DNA from: a virus
Reading direction: 5' to 3' (one strand)
Length of the DNA stretch: 33,685 nt
Virus record (IMG/VR): IMGVR_UViG_3300031673_000276
Span: 1 to 33,685 of that record
Shown here: piece after piece, positions 33,146 to 33,685 of the stretch
Position numbering within the stretch: position 1 is the first letter of the stretch
Layout: every line of letters begins with the position of its first letter
Notes under the pieces: model-generated
The model's database searches: none
The model's input: the letters and a program-made list of their open reading frames with translations, nothing else
What the model was told of the DNA's origin: nothing
Translations under genes and position numbers: made by a program

Positions 33146-33154
33146 TATAAATAC
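33146..33154 (-). promoter_or_regulatory. Second late-type motif between gp17 and gp20
   Basis: TATAAATAC on the plus strand reads GTATTTATA on the minus strand. It lies just after the gp17 stop and 28 bases upstream of the other copy. The sequence is part of a short near-palindrome (TTATTTATAAATAC), so it may instead read in either direction. Confidence 0.45.
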
Positions 33155-33157
33155 AAA

Positions 33158-33685
33158 CTATGTTTTATTTGTACCTTTCATTCCATTAAATAACCATGCA
33201 TTTGCACCGTAGGGGTTTAATGGGTTCATACTATCTGGTGAAATATATGGTTTGTTTTTACCATGTTGTTTTTTTCCTATCTCATTCATATCGTTTATCG
33301 TGAGAATCGATTTAAGCATTTTTTCGGTAATTCCTTTACTTTGTTTAAATCTTGCCATGTCAAAATTCAATACAAATAATCCGATTGCCAATCCCATGAT
33401 ACTGTCATCATGGAAACTACGTTTATGGTCAGCAACACGGTTTCCAGCCACAGTAACGAACGTTTTAAGTTCACCGAGCAATCTACTCGACCTAATAATA
33501 ACATCCTCTAAGTGAATGGCTCTCTGCATTTCAAGTACAACGGATGGGCGGTTATTTCCGATGAAGAAACCGGGTATCAGGTCAACGTTCGAAATCGCAC
33601 CATCAGGCATCACTTTCTGACCTCTTTTAATATAACCTTGTAATCTATCTCTTGTTGGTTTATGTGCTACTTCGGCATAATGAAC
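33158..33685 (-). CDS. 17: Terminase large subunit, gp17-like (C-terminal part; start beyond window)
   Basis: DNA-packaging motor and nuclease. Only the last 175 codons are in the window; the frame is open to the right edge. The visible part contains FFIGNNRPSVVLEMQRAIHL, an IIRSSRLLGELKTFVTVAGN block and HDDSIMGLAIGLFVL. These are the C-terminal RNase H-like nuclease features of T4 gp17 (SxRxxxELxTF... then the acidic DD-x-x-M-A/G-L-A-x-A helix). The usual A-x-x-G-x-x-D-D motif is here VADHKRSFHDD. The tail (MNPLNPYGANAWLFNGMKGT) fits as well. In T4 it is followed by the sheath and tube genes; here the portal follows after 71 bases. Confidence 0.93.
   Translation of the reverse strand, partial: VHYAEVAHKPTRDRLQGYIKRGQKVMPDGAISNVDLIPGFFIGNNRPSVVLEMQRAIHLEDVIIRSSRLLGELKTFVTVAGNRVADHKRSFHDDSIMGLAIGLFVLNFDMARFKQSKGITEKMLKSILTINDMNEIGKKQHGKNKPYISPDSMNPLNPYGANAWLFNGMKGTNKT

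Noticed and set aside
1-33685. tRNA genes, CRISPR arrays, insertion sequences, integrase or attachment sites
   Set aside because: None could be recognised by reading; the gaps are too short for most, and no regularly spaced repeats or transposase motifs were seen. A tRNA scan was not possible.

Overview
The window is a 33.7-kb piece of a T4-like myovirus genome, and the host is probably a Bacteroidota bacterium. The myovirus call rests on a T4-type head-assembly set on the minus strand: terminase large subunit end (gp17), portal (gp20), prohead protease (gp21), scaffold (gp22) and major capsid protein (gp23). A tail sheath (gp18), gp13/gp14/gp15-like neck and tail-completion proteins and a giant baseplate-hub/lysozyme protein add to it. 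The host call is inference. It rests on low GC, A-rich leaders without clear Shine-Dalgarno sequences, a -33 TTTG / -7 TAnnTTTG promoter ahead of the metabolic cluster, and a lipoprotein with a Bacteroidota-style CCKDD signal.

Layout, left to right. 1-1954 (-) is a partial tail sheath. 2248-4371 (+) is a large structural protein, with a bidirectional terminator at 4376-4394 shared with a convergent lipoprotein gene (4402-4815, -). 4908-7336 (+) holds two overlapping genes of unknown, probably structural, function. 7333-8097 (-) is a gp15-like tail-completion protein. 8172-11725 (+) is a tightly packed cluster of nucleotide-metabolism and small genes: KTSC protein, MazG-type pyrophosphohydrolase, HAD phosphatase, thymidylate synthase and several small unknowns. 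11762-15371 (-) is a five-gene operon holding gp13- and gp14-like neck proteins interleaved with three unknown proteins that share an N-terminal motif. 15473-19023 (+) carries two small genes, a UvrD/Dda-like helicase, a GIY-YIG homing endonuclease, a zinc-ribbon protein and one unknown. 19010-24759 (-) holds two membrane proteins, gp23, gp22, gp21, a 51-aa gene and another membrane/coiled-coil protein. 24853-30228 (+) is a 1791-aa hub with a C-terminal GH25 lysozyme. 30225-33685 (-) holds a candidate prohead core protein in the T4 gp67/68 position, the portal and the terminase end.

Two observations stand out. First, a motif [GC]TATTTAT[ATG], read in the sense direction, lies 13-72 bases (usually 20-30) before the start codons of about thirteen genes or operons, mostly structural ones. 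It is the reverse complement of the T4 late promoter TATAAATA and is the best candidate for this phage's late promoter. Second, three unknown proteins in the neck operon share an N-terminal block (KxRLxE[IV]...) followed by an [IL]xE|[AGS] site like those cut by T4 gp21. They are candidate internal head proteins, packaged with the DNA and possibly injected into the host.
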